DNA from: Acanthosepion lycidas
Lineage: Eukaryota; Mollusca; Cephalopoda; Sepiida; Sepiidae
NCBI GenBank assembly: GCA_963932145.1
Contig: OZ010574.1
Location: forward strand, 59,840,842-59,904,841
DNA: 64,000 nt
Direction: 5' to 3'
Below, piece by piece: positions 1 to 11,035 of the stretch (position 1 is its first letter; each line of letters begins with the position of its first letter). The notes beneath the pieces are model-generated. The model was not told the DNA's origin, searched no databases, and saw only the letters and a list, made by a program, of their open reading frames with translations. Made by a program: the position numbers and the translations under genes.

Positions 1-728
1 AATCAAAAACTATATTTACTAATTTTAAATGGAAAAGCTTAGTAGAAATCATCAAACACCAATATTATTAGATAAATTTTGAATTTTTTTTTATAAGTAT
101 GAACATGCAGATTTTTGTATATACGGTTGTTCACACGCGACATTATCAGAAAAGCATTATCAGAGCAATAACTATAGTAAATTTAAAGCCAAAATATCTA
201 AAATTCAATAACACATTAGATTACAAAGAATATCTTCTATATTTTAAGGTCACTCAGTACTTAAAAATTATATATAATGCCCCACCACATCAACAAATAG
301 AACGTCATATTTGGTTACAATGACGATACATTTGTCGCTGCCATATTCTCCACAATCGTCAATGTTGTCATGTCTCTATGCCGTTTATCGTGACATAAAA
401 AAATAACTCACCCAACTCCACCCACTGACCTTATTTTTCTATTTAGCGTAGATTTGACATTTAATTGGTTAATCGAAACAAACCCAGGAGTATATTTTTA
501 ATTCTTACCTTATTCCCACCTCCCTTTAACTTTCGGAAAAAGGTAATGATTTGTTTTTAAATTTCCCTAAGAAATCGTTTTATAACCAGTTACCTACTAT
601 CGCTCGAAGTAGTACAATCATGGTATTGAAACATGAAAGCTTTTGTGTAACGATTTAAAATGTTTTTATTATAATCCCTAATAATAAAAATATAATAATA
701 TTTTGCTCTACTTTGTATTTAAAAGTAA
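1..728. other. AT-rich stretch, no gene seen
   Basis: I see no gene, RNA or recognisable repeat here. The one open frame (74 codons, 99-323, plus) has no family resemblance that I recognise and sits in very AT-rich sequence, so I do not call it. Confidence 0.5.
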
Positions 729-766
729 ATGCTACGAACTGTGGATTTGTACTCCATTTGTTCTTT

Positions 767-768
<2 letters not shown>

Positions 769-806
<38 letters not shown>
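769..806. repeat. (TA)n microsatellite
   Basis: An uninterrupted run of about 19 TA units. It is the first of more than twenty (TA)n runs in the window, many of which lie at the edges of transposon remnants. Confidence 0.97.
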
Positions 807-811
<5 letters not shown>

Positions 812-873
812 TATGATTCTTACATCAAATGTTATTTTAGCTGATAGCATAATTGTTTGTTTTTTAACAGTAC

Positions 874-964
874 TTATTTTGTCTACCAGCCTGTGTACAC
901 GAGAAAACTTAAATATAATATGTCCTTAAGTTTTCTCGAGTGTACAGACCGGTAGACGAAATAA
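874..964. repeat. imperfect inverted repeat
   Basis: Arms of about 39 bp (roughly 874-912 and 926-964) are reverse complements with a few mismatches around a 13-bp spacer. The shared core is GAGAAAACTTAA against TTAAGTTTTCTC, followed outwards by a GTCTACC/GGTAGAC pair. It could form a hairpin, and it marks the outer edge of the degraded LINE segment to its right. Confidence 0.8.
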
Positions 965-1019
965 ATTGTATTTCAAATAAATCGACCGTCTTCTCAAATA
1001 CGGATATCCACGAAAAGAA

Positions 1020-1282
1020 AATGTTAGCATAGGCTTTATGGTTATATATAGCCAACTTGACTGTAGATTGGTGAGACCACATCGCCAGTCCAGTACTGCG
1101 CTTAAATTCGCAGAGTCTAGGCACCATATCAAAGATATCATCCGAACAATTACAATGAAAGGTATTTATAGAATATACAAAGGGAGGCAAACTTATTGCA
1201 GTGGGTAAGTGACTGTAGCCGAGACGCCAGATCAGGACCAATAATATTGCTGATTCTTATCAAGGAGCTCTAGATATATGTA
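1020..1282 (-). pseudogene. jockey-like LINE, C-terminal ORF2 remnant (copy A)
   Basis: The minus strand keeps stretches of the same C-terminal region seen intact at 28.9-29.5 kb, including the RLGYSH and NTFHCNCSD segments, with frame breaks. This region of the protein follows the reverse transcriptase catalytic domain and has no assigned enzymatic role. The copy stops where gypsy RNase H sequence begins near 1283, so the two elements abut and the missing gypsy integrase lies beyond this join. It is clearly dead. Confidence 0.75.
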
Positions 1283-2562
1283 TCTCCCAGTGGTTCTTTG
1301 TACTTGGGAATCTGTCCGCATGGCCGAATTTTTTGATGACACGTACTCCATTTTAAAGTTGTAATTTAACAGGATTGTACTCCATTTCTGCTGTGTGAGT
1401 AGGCAGACCTTTCTTTGAGCCAAAAATAGTAAGTAATGGCTTGTGGTCTGTCTGTCTGTAGAGTGAAATGTCGACCGTAAATATAGCGGCGGATCTTCGC
1501 GACTGCGAATATAATCCCAAGCGCCTCTTTTTCAATCTGCGAATAATTTTTCTTCCGCAGGAAGCAAAGCCCCAACGCATGAGCTATCGATTTTAATGTT
1601 CCATCAGTCATTTTGTGAAGAATGCATGTCCCTACGCCATACAAACTACGTCGCTAGCAACAATGATTTCCAAGTCCAGCTCATAATGTGTAAGAAATAA
1701 GTCTGACGTTAGTGTTTTCTTTATTTTTTCAAATGCCTCCTGTCATTCTGCTGTCCAAACCCAGGGCTTGTCTTTCTTTAATAGTTCATTAAAGGGGGCA
1801 TGTAAATCATATTTGGTATGAATGCCTGGCAATAAAGTGCTAGTCCAAGGAAGCTCTGCAACAAAAGGATGTTATTGGGTGCCAGCATCTCTTTAATCAT
1901 GGCAACCTGTTCAGGATTTGGTCTCCTGCCATCCTTGTCAATTATGTGTCCGAGGTATTTGATTTTTTTCCTTGAAAAAATCACATTTGGTCTCTAAGTT
2001 TGAAACCGTAATCTTGAATCTTAGCAAAAACTTTGTGGGCGTGATCCTTATGTTCGACTGTGTTTTGGCTTTTCTTCAGAATGTCTTCTAAATAAGCAAC
2101 TGAGAAGTCAAGGTCGCTCAGCATAATATCCATGACTTGCTGGAAAACTGCTGGTGCGACCTTGATCCCGGACGGTAAGCGTTCGAATTTATATAATCCT
2201 CGATGCGTATTTATACACAATAGCTTCGAACTCACCTCTTCAACCGGAATTTTTAAAATTAGCGTTGCTAAGGTCAATTTTCGAGACCCCCCCCCCCATT
2301 TAGCTTCACAAAAATGTCTTCTGGCTAAGGAAGAGGGTAATGATAGTCCTTCAAAGTCAGCGCAAACGAGTAGGTCTTCCGATTTCTTTTTTACATAGAC
2401 CGCTGGTGCGGCCCATTCGCTGTACTCTAACTTTGAGAGAACTCCAGTTTTTCCTAATCTGTCAAGTTCTTCGTTAATTTGTTCCAGCGAGGCAAAAGGC
2501 ACATTTCGCTTCTTTTTGAACACTGTCTGGACGTCGTCTTGTAGTTCAACTTTTGACATCAT
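1283..2562 (-). pseudogene. pol: gypsy pol remnant: reverse transcriptase and RNase H
   Basis: The frame from 2562 down to 1981 reads through the RT fingers (SEWAAPAVYVKKK; FEGL in place of the usual F.GLN) and palm (FERLPSGIKVAPAVFQQVMD). The catalytic box reads YLED instead of the family YxDD (bases 2083-2094), so a metal-binding aspartate is lost. The connection domain (YLGHIIDKDGRRPNP) follows in a second frame at 1984-1778. RNase H (KNYSQIEKEALGIIF, then the TLQTDR/TDHKPLL segment split between frames) runs at 1644-1353, and the terminal NFKMEYVSSK segment lies at 1423-1310. At least three frame changes separate these pieces. Translation stops just after the RNase H end, where integrase should start. 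Confidence 0.88.
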
Positions 2563-2599
2563 CTTGGTACACCTGCCTAAACCACCAGAAAAAAATTCA

Positions 2600-2971
2600 T
2601 AGGCTTCCTTCAGTTCTTTTTTCAGTTTTTCAACTTCGGCATTTCAATTTTCGATCTTTTTGGCAGTATAAATTTACATGTAAGTCTCAAAGCAGGAATT
2701 GTGTCATCCAATCAGTGCCAAATAGGTTGTTAGCATTTTTCAAGACGAACAATTTTAATTCAATAGTCTCCACGTTGGACGTTGCATTAGCAATCAGTTC
2801 TCGAATCTAATTTTTTCCCCTGTTACTGATCTTGCAATCTTGCTAGATTTTATCATGGTTGGTTTACCCAACCGTTTCCATATTTGCAAATTTATTGTCA
2901 AATCAGAACCCGAGTCTAGTTGAAATTCCACACTTTTGTGTAACATTTTTACGTGCACGAATTTCTTGGTA
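2600..2971 (-). pseudogene. gypsy aspartic protease remnant
   Basis: Between the zinc knuckle and RT the minus strand carries FQLDSGSDLTINLQIW, with the DSG catalytic triplet of retropepsins at bases 2916-2908. The flanking sequence has stops. Retropepsins process the polyprotein as homodimers; this copy cannot be functional. Confidence 0.7.
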
Positions 2972-3283
2972 TTAGCACCGTCTACTTTGTCCGACCTTAT
3001 TTTTTATGCAGCTATTGGTTTTATTTTTAGATCGGCAATGCGAACTTTTGTGTCTGACTCGATTACATATGTAACATGTTTTGTTCCGGGAAATACAATC
3101 TTTGTACCAGTGTAGGGCCCTACATCCGTAATATGGGTTAAGGGGCAAAATATTTTGCTTTTCCTTTGTTTCATTAGTTTTATGAGACTTTGTTTCTCTT
3201 TGTAGCATACTTTCTTGACGTGAGCAATACCTGATTCTTCGATATTTTAAAAACGTTGCTTTACACTGACGTACCTCTGACAT
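2972..3283 (-). pseudogene. gag: gypsy gag C-terminus, CCHC zinc knuckle
   Basis: The 103-codon frame includes CYICNRVRHKSSHC, a complete C-x2-C-x4-H-x4-C knuckle that in this family binds the element's RNA during particle assembly. An upstream knuckle (GCRALHWYKDC) has lost one cysteine. The frame lies directly between the gag body and the protease remnant, as expected for the family. Confidence 0.8.
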
Positions 3284-4140
3284 TATTCAGGTATCTGCTG
3301 TAGAGTTATATTCGACTCATTCTTCAAGTTGTTTAGTATTCTTCGCCTAATTTCTACATCTTTTATTGAAACTAGTCTTTGCACGAATATCAAACATTTG
3401 AAGTTATTCGTACTTAGCCCCGCCAGTCTATAATCATCGCGGAGCTTGTTTACCACTGACGCAAAAGTGGTGTAATCTTCCCATTCTTTCTTAGTTAGAT
3501 TAAGACATTTCTATTAGGTTGGTGCAAAAATAATGACGTAATAATGTCGTTTTTTGACGTTAAAAATACGTCAAAAAACGACAATATTATGTCATTAATA
3601 TCTCTTATGGAAAAAAGATGTCTCTGAACTGAAAAGCTCCATGAGTACTTCCACTGCTTCAGTGAATGTCAATTTGCTAGTCTTCCGAGGCAGAATGTAG
3701 CTTACGAATTTTGTGTGCTCATTTGTGCCAAGTTTCCTCAGAAGATGACGTTCTTTTTTCAAGTCACTCCAATTTGCACAATCTGTAGTAAATAAGTCCT
3801 CATGTCTCCTAAAGTATGGCGCAAATGTTATGTATTCCTCGGGAGAGTATGAAAAATTCTCTATCGCGCTCCAAATGGTGTTTTACGAAAAAGAAAATTC
3901 GTTTTTAATGGGATTACTACGGCTTGTCAGTTCTAAAACTTGCTTTTGAAATTCGAGCTGTCTCCCTTGATTTTCCTTCTGGGTTGGCAAAAATAAATTT
4001 TCCATTTTTTCCTGTTGAGAGAGCAGTTGTTTTTGCTACTTCTCTTCCATTCTTTCTTGGAGCTGTAATTGCTGTGCATTCTAGTTCTTTACAAGATCTA
4101 ATAAAATACTTTTGAAATCCTCCATGATAAGCATGTATTT
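3284..4140 (-). pseudogene. gag: gypsy gag body, broken
   Basis: Several minus-strand stretches line up with invertebrate gypsy gag: FSYSPEEYITFAPYFRRHED near 3880-3815, LLRKLGTNEHTKFVSYILPR near 3755-3690, and a glutamine-rich N-terminus near 4110-4010. The MITE at 3514-3597 interrupts the frame, and stops follow it. The coding order is consistent with the pol pieces downstream. Confidence 0.7.
3514..3597. mobile_element. mariner-type palindromic MITE, copy 1
   Basis: It begins TTAGGTTGGTGCAAAAATAA after a TA and is almost entirely one hairpin around GACGTTAAAAATACGTC. The right end is eroded after GTCATTA. Three better copies occur at 7822, 40246 and 42601. The first 18 bases match the terminal repeat of the mariner at 19958 apart from one or two substitutions. 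It lies inside gypsy gag, so it inserted later. Confidence 0.88.
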
Positions 4141-4322
4141 TTTTTCCCGGTTTTACTTTTCTGGTTTTTTCTAGATGCTTTTCAAAAGAAAAAAACTGTG
4201 ACGAAAAATAAAAATAAAAATTTCTCGTACGTCCACTGTTGGCAATTACACGTAGTACTTTTACGAAAACTCGTTTGCCGTGTTTTAGGAGAGTTACTTT
4301 TTAATCCCGGTGGTCCTCGCAA

Positions 4323-4338
4323 ATCCTCGTCGCCAAGT
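4323..4338 (-). other. gypsy primer-binding-site region
   Basis: Read on the minus strand, ACTTGGCGACGAGGAT follows the CCACAACA end of the LTR directly. TGGCGACGAGGA next to the LTR is typical of invertebrate gypsy elements and marks where minus-strand DNA synthesis would be primed. I cannot name the tRNA. Confidence 0.6.
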
Positions 4339-4551
4339 TGTTGTGGCCTGATAGGGGCCAGAAAGAAATACACGGAAAGAAGAAGGTAGGTTGAACAAGT
4401 GTATTGAAATAACATAACATATATCCAAAATAAGAGTGTTATTAGTCAGCAGATAGAAGTGTTCGTCCCGACTGCCCTCTTAGGAAGTCTTGCAGGTTAG
4501 TATTTATGAAGGACGAAGAGTTAATTCTAATGTAGATAGGTCACCATAACA
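4339..4551 (-). repeat. gypsy 5' LTR (213 bp)
   Basis: On the minus strand it starts TGTTATGGTGACC and ends CCACAACA, the TG...CA form of LTRs, and the primer region follows at once. It contains CATAAATACT, a possible TATA element. A related LTR fragment lies at 33300-33474. No second LTR of this copy is present. Confidence 0.75.
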
Positions 4552-4555
4552 TATA

Positions 4556-5150
4556 TGTTGCTCTCAGTGTTTTATTCTCTTCATCTTGGCCAATGTCGAT
4601 CTTACCTCAGACTTTAATATTTCAGCTCCTTGCGTATTTTGCCAATTGAGTCTTTTTCTCTTTCGTTATGAAATAGTTCTCCAATGTATTCTTCCATTAA
4701 AAATGTCTCTTTTTTTCTTTTATGAGCTTTCCCTCTTTTGATTATATTCACCATATCGATGAATAAGTCTTTTGTCCTCTTATTTTTAATTCTTTAATTC
4801 ATACTTATATTATCTATGATCCTCATTCTTGCTATTCCTGCGCATTTTTCATTGAGCCATTCCTCTTTTTCTTGCCTAATGTTTGTTTTTAATGTTCAAT
4901 ATTCTGACCTTACTTGCTGTATATTTTCCATCAGGTCAAGAATTTTATCGGCCATTCAATTCTTTTTCACTTGCTTCACTTTCCTTGGGAGGATCTCGTT
5001 CATCAATGCCAATAGGGTTTTCCTTAATGTGTTCCACTTTGAGTTTCTATCATATCTACACCATTAAATTTAATTTTCTCCTGCTTCTGTCAGTAAACAT
5101 CTGTTTGCTAGGAAGGTCGTCCTGGCGTCTGCCTTATTAGAGTTTTGGTG
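4556..5150 (-). pseudogene. RTE-type LINE, endonuclease-to-RT linker remnant
   Basis: The minus strand near 4710-4570 reads MEEYIGELFHNERERLNW, then GAEILKSEVRSTLAKMKR, which is the linker just before the RT core in RTE-like LINEs (pattern W.EY..ELF...EI...EV..A...MK). Upstream sequence to about 5150 continues in broken frames. The copy stops at the gypsy LTR edge (4551), suggesting that the gypsy element landed in it or replaced the rest. Confidence 0.6.
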
Positions 5151-5382
5151 TTGCTTCAGGGCTCTTTATTTCTTTTTTTTTCTTTTTTTTTTCTTGTCTT
5201 TTTAATCAGTGCACTCAAAATAATGCCACAAAGGCACAATGGTTTATTGGGAACGAAAGAGAATTTAATCTGTATTAATGTGTATTGATATTTCAAGTTT
5301 GAAGGCTTAAATACTGAGATTACAGTTAACATATTATTACAGATATCATTTCCAGATTTGAAAAAAAAAATTCCACGCAAAA

Positions 5383-6025
5383 TAAGGCAATAAAGCCACT
5401 AATATGCAAGCGGTTACAGGGTGTGAAAGAGAATGACAAGACTTTAGTGAGGAGAAATGGCAATAAAAGCACAGGGTTCAGAAAAACAGAAGATGGCGAT
5501 TGACATAGTATTTAAATTTTTGAAGAACTTATGGAAACAAGAAACCAGAATAGAATTCCACAAGCGAGAAGAGCGAGAAGTGCGGGAAAACAAACTATTA
5601 GAATAGAACTTACGGTTACTATTCCAACTGTGATGAGACCTAGTTGCCAAGCGAGTAGTGCACTTAAATTCACGCGGTCGAGGTACCAGGGTGGATAATA
5701 CATTAGAACAAATAACATGAAAATATTTATAGAAATGACAGGCAGTGAGAAAATGACTGCAGTAGTCGAGATGTTAGGTCAGTATCGATAACAAAAGAAG
5801 GGTCTGTAACACTTCTTTGGATTTTGTCGAAAATCTCGAGATATATAGCCGGGGCAGAAGACCAGACAGCAATATCCAACGCACGGACGAATAGTAGATA
5901 TATAAATGTACAAGATGAATTTCGATGAGAAAAATTATCTGGTACGTGACGTTGAACCAACCTTTTTAGCAGCAGACGTAGCAATTGATAAAATATAATT
6001 GCCTCACTTCGTCAGCGAACAATGT
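5383..6025 (-). pseudogene. jockey-like LINE 3' end (copy B)
   Basis: From about 6025 down, the minus strand carries the C-terminal ORF2 region (VRALDIAVWSSAPAIYLEIFDKIQRS at about 5890-5815, SRLWNSILVSCF near 5565-5530) in several frames, then the 3' UTR ending with the family signature of a CCACTAATATGCA box and AAGGCAATAAA near 5383-5410. It matches copies A, C to G and H. The 5' part is missing, as is usual for LINE insertions. Confidence 0.8.
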
Positions 6026-6029
6026 GTGT

Positions 6030-6404
6030 GTGCGTTTTGAATTGTGTGCATAATGAATGAATATAAACAATAATATATAAAGGAAAAAAGACAATAGGAA
6101 AACTGTGTAGCTTTAGTCGACACGTTTCGTTCAATGTGGACATTTTCAAGGAAAAAAATTATGCAAACAAAGTATCTATAAAAAAAAAAAACAGAATGTC
6201 GTTAGAAACTAGAAAACAATTAAAAACGCTATTATATATTCATTGTGTCAACTGATGAATTTACCTCATGTACTTTTTATGTTTGCAGAGGCTATTTTCA
6301 CATGTAGAAATATTGTTTGCATTGTTGGGTTGACGTTGATTCAACCGTTTTCTTTTGATTTCTTAATATATTTGTATATTATATTTATATAAAATATTTA
6401 TAGT
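6030..6404. other. no gene seen
   Basis: AT-rich spacer between two LINE copies with a few A- and T-runs; nothing recognisable. Confidence 0.4.
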
Positions 6405-7745
6405 AAAGGCATGAGGAAGCTACGTTACGGCAGTGAGAAAGCGACTGAAGCCTAGATGCCAGGTCAGGAACAATAGTATTGCAGATTATTTGTATTTTAT
6501 CAAGAATATCTAAATAAATAACAGAAGCACCAGACCTTATATGACAGCAATATTCAATGCATTGTTCAATGGCAGACTTATAAATATGTAAAATGTGTTC
6601 TGGCAGGAAAAATTATCTGGCGCGTGACGATGAAGCAACCTTTTTAGCAGCAGACGTAGCAACTGATTCAATATAAGCACCCCACTTTATGCCAGTAGAA
6701 AACGTTAGACCAAGAAAGCGCAATGATTTGCTCCCCGGGAGGTTACCGTCAGCCATGCAGATGGAGGGCAAAATGATGATAAAATGATAACAGTTTCATC
6801 TTGGAGGCGTTAAAATTTACAATCCATTTCTTGCCCCAGTTAACAATTGATTGGATGTCGTTTGCGAGAGCAGTTCTCTTTTATTTGTCGGACCTATCGG
6901 ATTTACTATTAAGACAAGAGTACATAGGTGTATCATCAGTATAAATACCTTGTTGGGAACTGATGTCACTGAGAAAGTCGTTGAATGACTGACTTGTATC
7001 GGTTTTCACCCTGGTCGGGTTGAACCGGCTTCCTCCCGAGCAAGTACAGCATCACGGACCATCGCTGCCCACGCTCGCCGATCCTGAGACAGGTCATACA
7101 AAATGGCGAGCCAATCGCGATTCCATCGTCGAAGACCAACTACTTGTGGATCCGATAGTACTGCTAGGTCATCTTTGGTTGTGCTAGCCCACGTCCTCAG
7201 CTGCCCACCGACACGTTTTCGCCAGCCAGGAAGAGAAGGAGGGAGAAGTACATCGCGGATGAGCTCTTCCTCCGGGAAAGTCGTTGATGAAGATAAAAAA
7301 CAATCTAGGAAATAATATAGAAGCATGGCCGTTCAACACGATCTTCATTGCATGATTTGTTAAGAACGGTTGGGTTAAGTCAAATATCCTGCCACAAACC
7401 CCATACCCACTGAGCTTGTGTAGAAGGCCAGCATGACAAACCTTGTCAAACGCTTTCGAGATAACCAAAGTTACAGCTTCACTGTTCTTATCTAAAGCCT
7501 GAGAGACAAATTCAGTGAAGAGTTAATACATCGGCGGTTGACCTACAGAAATAGAAGCCATATTGCTTATCTGAAAGAAGACTGTGCAAAATGAGATTCT
7601 TAATGAAATTAACGTTGTCAAAAAGTGTTAAAATACTACGAGTGTGATAATTCAAAGGATCAGAATGTTCACCAGAGTTCTTAAAGACAGGAACTACAGA
7701 AGAGGATAGCTTGAAAACCAGAAGCATCAAGGTATTTATATTCTG
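6405..7745 (-). mobile_element. jockey-like LINE ORF2 segment (copy C), interrupted
   Basis: This is the longest copy of the family. The minus strand enters the RT at 7740 (SSVVPVFKNSGEHSDPLNY, then LLSDKQYGFYFCRSTADVL), continues with VISKAFDKVCHAGLLHKLSG at 7468-7409 and LFFIFINDF, is interrupted at 7275-6985, then resumes with FNDFLSDISSQQGIYTDDT. YTDD is the RT catalytic box (family YADD), and the C-terminal region runs down to about 6405. Frameshifts make it inactive. The order finger, palm, YxDD, C-terminus is that of jockey/CR1-group LINEs. Confidence 0.85.
6985..7275 (-). mobile_element. nested LINE 3' tail with target-site duplication
   Basis: The insert encodes on the minus strand LIRDVLLPPSLPGWRKRVGG, then QLRTWASTTKDDL, RWNRDWLAILYDLSQDRRAW and AGSTRPG followed by a stop. 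I recognise this as the extreme C-terminus of a LINE ORF2 that is common in flatworms and other invertebrates (GW..R.GGQL.TW...DL, QDRRAW, STRPG). A short non-coding tail ends in CAAGTCAGTCAT. The 12-bp GAAAGTCGTTGA occurs on both sides (6973-6984 and 7276-7287), and the host LINE reading resumes across it. It is a 5'-truncated insertion of a second LINE family. Confidence 0.85.
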
Positions 7746-7821
7746 AGCCTTATTCTAATTTTGCATAATATGGGAACATTTTCACTTTCACAGTCAGCTC
7801 TTGGATAGATTCTACCATGTA

Positions 7822-7921
7822 TTAGGTTGGTGCAAAAATAATGACGTAATAATGTCGTTTTTGACGTATTTTTTAACGTCAAAAACGACATTATTACGTC
7901 ATTATTTTTTCACCAACCTAA
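7822..7921. mobile_element. mariner-type palindromic MITE, copy 2
   Basis: This copy is complete at 100 bp. It is flanked by TA on both sides (7820-7821, 7922-7923), begins TTAGGTTGGTGCAAAAATAA, ends CACCAACCTAA, and is one long palindrome centred near GTATTTTTTAACGTC. TA duplication and these termini are diagnostic of the Tc1/mariner superfamily; it has no coding capacity. Confidence 0.95.
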
Positions 7922-7923
7922 TA

Positions 7924-8547
7924 GATGTATATTCCTGAATCTTGTATTGGTTGTCATGTAGTTGATTTGGTTCTTGGTGTCTCCATCCAATTTTTTCCAT
8001 GTCCAGAATCGCTCTTGAAACCAGGTGTTGATCATTATGTTTCGCTTTCGTGTGCACCATTTTTGCCTGTGTTTGTTACGGATTCCTCATTTCAGCGTCC
8101 CTTGCTTTTCCTAACAAATGTTTACCATGGTGATAGCAATCTCTTGCTATTTGCACCGAGTTTCGGATTTATCCAGTATGCTATAGAATTTGTCATTTTT
8201 TTTCTTTTCTGTGCTTTGTGCCGTTGGGGTCTGTACTGCTATAAGGGATACATTGAACGGTCTCTCTTTCAGCTTAACTGGAAGAAGTCTGTCAGAGAAT
8301 TGACACTAGGCCAGAATACCTGACTTTATTAAGTACTAGTCCTTCTCCTCTTTCATTATTTTTCGCCATTTGTATATAGGACCCTACATTTGTTGCTTAT
8401 GAAGTACCAATATTTGCTCACTTCAACACACATTTATAATATTAATATATACCCTGCTCATTTTATTCTTGATGTTTTCTAGCTGCCCACATTGGCATAA
8501 TGTTCTTAGGTTCCAAGATTCAAGACCGAATCAATATTTGTTGAAAT
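7924..8547. other. no supported gene; one unassigned open frame
   Basis: A 132-codon plus-strand frame (7925-8323) starts just after the MITE. It is rich in F, L, C and S. I recognise no family, and the reverse strand has LINE-like basic composition, so it is probably the antisense of an old LINE. Nothing else is visible. Confidence 0.35.
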
Positions 8548-8990
8548 TTTACTAAAGGGATACATTGTAAATGATTTTACTATAAGAAAGCATTATAAAT
8601 GGTTTTACTATAGGAATGCATTGTAAATGGTTTTACTATAGGAATTAATTGTAAATGATTTTACTATAAGAACGCATTAGAAATGGTGTTTCTATAGAAA
8701 TGCATTGGAAAAGGTTTTACTATAGGAATGCATTGTGAATGATTCTGCTATTGAAATATATTGTAAAAGATTTTACTATAGGAATGCATTATATGTGATT
8801 TTTATATAGGAATGTATTATACATTTTTATTAAAGGAATGTATTATAAATTATTTTACTAAAGGGATACATTGTAAATGATTTTACTATAAGAAAGCATT
8901 ATAAATGGTTTTACTATAGGAATGCATTGTAAATGGTTTTACTATAGGAATTAATTGTAAATGATTTTACTATAGAAATGCATTATCATT
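8548..8990. repeat. minisatellite of about 28 bp, with a higher-order duplication
   Basis: About 15 diverged units follow the form GGAATGCATTGTAAATGG plus TTTTACTATA. The block 8553-8665 recurs almost unchanged at 8860-8972, so a ~307-bp segment was itself duplicated. Units related to this one (ATGTATTGTTGGTAATTTTA) also form the head of the composite repeats near 26.2, 34.8, 37.1 and 60.2 kb. Confidence 0.92.
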
Positions 8991-9014
8991 TGTTTTCAAC
9001 CATTTTTCTCCAAT

Positions 9015-9395
9015 CAAGGCGTTAATGCCACTAGAATGCAGAGGGATAGTCGTTGTGAAAAAGAATGGGAAAGCCTTGGGGACAACTAAAGCAAAGTACA
9101 ATAAAGGAATAAGGTTCAAGAAGGTACATGAAAGCGAAAGGTGTTGCATTTAAATTTTTGAAGATCGTAGGTAGCAGAGAAGCAAGAAACCAGAATGGAA
9201 TTCTGAAGAAGAGAAGTGCAAGAAAAGAAACTGTTAAAATAGAAGTGGCGGTTCAACAGTAAAACGGTGAGACCTAACTGCCAATCTAGTAACACGGATA
9301 AATTCATGCAGTCGAGACACCGAGGAAAAAGCTCATCGGAACAAATGCCACAAAAATATTTGTTGAAGAGACAGAGGAAAGCCACTTCACCTTTT
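9015..9395 (-). pseudogene. jockey-like LINE 3' end (copy D)
   Basis: On the minus strand, the C-terminal ORF2 piece (LFNKYFCGICSDELFPRCLD, then LSVLLDWQLGL) covers 9370-9270 and runs into the family's 3' UTR, with the signature CCACTAGAATGCA and AAGGCGTTAATG near 9015-9045. Only the last ~380 bp of the element is present. Confidence 0.82.
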
Positions 9396-9955
9396 TTCTT
9401 ATCGACGATTTCTTTTTATATAAATGTTTTTTCTTTTAATAAATCTTTGATGCGCTTGATGATCTCGTTCATTTTTTAAAATCCTTCTCTCAGGTCAAGT
9501 TGATTCTCTTCAGATGGTTGAAACATTTGAAATAATCATATTTTGAGTACTCCAGTATGAATAGAATTCAGTATTCTTATAAGATATTCAGTATAAACTT
9601 TTTTATTCAATCAAAAGTCTTATAGTGTGTTTTGTAGATGGTTTCGTTAAACAAAGTTTTATCGTCAAAATGCTCATGTTATTATTAAGAGGAAAGACCA
9701 AAGTATTTTTTGATTATTTTACTAATTTTATTAACCTTTTTAGCGGGTTCGAAATTTGGGTTACAAATTTCTTTTTTCTTGCGTCCGCAGCGGTGGGAAG
9801 CAAAGATTAGTATAGGAAATTTTAGCGTCGTTTTTGCAGTAAAAAAAAAACATACTGATTTAGAAATTCTTGCAAAATTCAAATAATTGTCGCATTCTAA
9901 TAAAATATTCAAGACTTATTCACAAATGAATTAAATTATTTTTGAAAGTTTTTTT
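9396..9955. other. no gene seen
   Basis: AT-rich sequence with short open frames in both directions that I do not support as genes. Confidence 0.4.
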
Positions 9956-9959
9956 TAGA

Positions 9960-10028
9960 AAATCTTGATAAAAATATTTTTTTTTACATCTGCGGCAGAT
10001 GTAAAAAAAAATATTTTTATCAAGATTT
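9960..10028. repeat. perfect 69-bp palindrome
   Basis: Arms of 34 bp (9960-9993 and 9995-10028) are exact reverse complements around a single G at 9994. The arms contain a 9-base T or A run and end centrally in ACATCTGC/GCAGATGT. There is no TA or other terminal duplication and no mariner terminus, so it differs from the MITEs. Confidence 0.97.
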
Positions 10029-10029
10029 C

Positions 10030-10970
<941 letters not shown>

Positions 10971-11014
<44 letters not shown>
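10971..11014. repeat. (TA)n microsatellite
   Basis: A run of about 22 TA units beginning at the end of the candidate LTR. Confidence 0.97.
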
Positions 11015-11017
<3 letters not shown>

Positions 11018-11035
11018 ATTGTATCAATAAAACAC

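Larger units (their letters stand above)
1283..4551 (-). mobile_element. Ty3/gypsy retrotransposon, truncated (5' LTR to RNase H)
   Basis: Reading the minus strand, the order is 5' LTR (4551-4339), primer-site region, leader, gag, CCHC knuckle, aspartic protease, RT and RNase H, ending near 1283. Integrase and the 3' LTR are absent. Many frameshifts and stops, a run of ten C at about 2288 and a MITE inside gag show an old inactive copy. The order gag-PR-RT-RH and the residue pattern match invertebrate gypsy elements with K02A2.6-like polyproteins. Confidence 0.85.

Noticed and set aside
7925..8323. 132-codon open frame as a membrane protein gene
   Set aside because: It begins at the edge of a MITE, has no recognisable domain, and the composition fits antisense of LINE-like sequence.
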